DNA of 5,685 nt from Deltaproteobacteria bacterium (GTDB lineage Bacteria > Desulfobacterota > SM23-61), in contig JAPLIW010000073.1 of the NCBI GenBank assembly GCA_026388915.1, positions 1 through 5,685 on the forward strand, written 5' to 3'. Every line of letters starts with the position of its first letter. The stretch's first letter is position 1. A program made the position numbers and the translations under genes. A model generated the notes under the pieces. That model saw only the letters and a list, made by a program, of their open reading frames with translations, did no database searches and had not been told where the DNA came from. Below are positions 5,242 through 5,685 of this stretch, piece by piece.

Positions 5242-5248
5242 AAGGAGG
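5242..5248 (+). promoter_or_regulatory. Strong Shine-Dalgarno sequence of the lipoprotein gene
   Basis: AAGGAGG is a full-strength ribosome binding site five bases before the ATG at 5254. It fixes the start of the lipoprotein gene and rules out the upstream in-frame ATG at 5116, which lies in the repeat. Confidence 0.85.
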
Positions 5249-5253
5249 TTCCA

Positions 5254-5667
5254 ATGGCTCAATGGAAACAAGGAATCTGGATCCTTCTGCTTCTGTTCAT
5301 CGCCACGGGCGGGACCGGTTGCGCGCTGTTTGTCGCCGCGGGGGCCGGAGCGGTCGTGGGAATTGGGGCCTCGGAGTACATCGGCGGGGAGTTGAAACAG
5401 GCCTACGCCGCACCCATGGAGAAAACCTGGAATGCCTCCCTGGCGACGACCGATGAGCTCAAGATGAAGGCCACGGAGAAGTCCATCGACAACCTGGATC
5501 AGAACCGGGTCATAAAAGGGAAGACCGAAGACGGGAAGGATTTCCAGATCTCCCTGGAGACCCTGGGCAAGGATGTGACGATGGTCAAGGTGCGCATCGG
5601 CCTCTTCGGGGATGAAAAAAATTCCAGAACCATTCATGAAACGATCGCCAAAAATCTAAAGAAATAA
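5254..5667 (+). CDS. Small lipoprotein, DUF3568-like
   Basis: This 137-residue protein begins MAQWKQGIWILLLLFIATGG followed by TGC, a lipoprotein signal peptide with lipidated Cys23; the lipobox GTGC lacks the usual Leu at -3 but is acceptable. After it comes a small-residue segment AAGAGAVVGIGASEYIGGELK, then a soluble region with AYAAPMEKTWNASLATTDEL, an acidic/basic middle, and the ending VRIGLFGDEKNSRTIHETIA. The G(A)GAxxG...YxxGxL...A...W.A......L pattern and the terminal RxGxxGDExxSxxI are those of the DUF3568 lipoprotein family, found widely in delta-proteobacteria and of unknown function. The product is probably attached to the envelope facing the periplasm. It is 156 bases after the phosphatase gene with a repeat between, so co-transcription is uncertain. 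No catalytic motif is visible. Confidence 0.85.
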   Translation: MAQWKQGIWILLLLFIATGGTGCALFVAAGAGAVVGIGASEYIGGELKQAYAAPMEKTWNASLATTDELKMKATEKSIDNLDQNRVIKGKTEDGKDFQISLETLGKDVTMVKVRIGLFGDEKNSRTIHETIAKNLKK

Positions 5668-5685
5668 AAAGACCGCTCATGGCCA

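Noticed and set aside
5116..5253. A longer start for the lipoprotein at ATG 5116
   Set aside because: The extension is translated from the GCGGAAT repeat (giving NAES, HSEFRIPNFE-like residues) and would bury the lipoprotein signal. ATG 5254 has a perfect AAGGAGG and a signal peptide.

Overview
The window looks like a chromosomal segment of a Gram-negative anaerobe, most plausibly from the Desulfobacterota/former Deltaproteobacteria (Syntrophobacterales-like). This rests on moderately GC-rich DNA, a SufS-like desulfurase paired with a DUF3343 (Se/S-carrier-like) domain, a TolC-type outer-membrane protein, a secreted PhoA-family phosphatase, a DUF3568-type lipoprotein, and intergenic GCGGAAT-rich repeats. 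No 16S or other marker gene is present, so the assignment is an inference.

Layout. (1) 3-621: the C-terminal part of a cysteine desulfurase-family enzyme runs, one frame out, into a DUF3343 domain that has no start codon of its own. (2) 622-984: an intergenic stretch with an imperfect hairpin (678-722), a 30-codon remnant that resembles the C-terminus of a type I restriction specificity subunit (HsdS), and a palindromic operator plus a strong sigma70-like promoter. (3) 989-2472: a toxin-antitoxin pair, a HigB-family toxin followed with a 1-base overlap by a long antitoxin that joins a HigA-like HTH to an ImmA/IrrE metallopeptidase-like domain with an intact HELAH motif. (4) 2473-2620: a possible 28-codon ORF and the first ~15 codons of a gene that resembles DUF6236 proteins, abruptly cut. 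(5) 2612-3241: the C-terminal half of a TolC-family outer-membrane channel lacking signal peptide and N-terminal half. (6) 3242-3567: noncoding, with an inverted pair of GCGGAAT repeats and a likely promoter. (7) 3568-5097: an apparently intact secreted alkaline phosphatase. (8) 5098-5253: another copy of the repeat and a strong RBS. (9) 5254-5667: a small DUF3568-like lipoprotein.

Interpretation. The central part (about 780-2620) looks like the eroded core of a defence/accessory island: a restriction-modification tail, an intact toxin-antitoxin unit, and a decapitated accessory gene fused to decapitated tolC. Only the toxin-antitoxin pair is intact, as expected if loss of the antitoxin is selected against. 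The strongest candidate for new biology is this pair: toxin-first order, a protease-like domain built into the antitoxin, and a promoter whose predicted start falls inside the toxin start codon. The phosphatase and lipoprotein to the right look like ordinary envelope/periplasm genes, separated from each other by repeats and probably transcribed separately.
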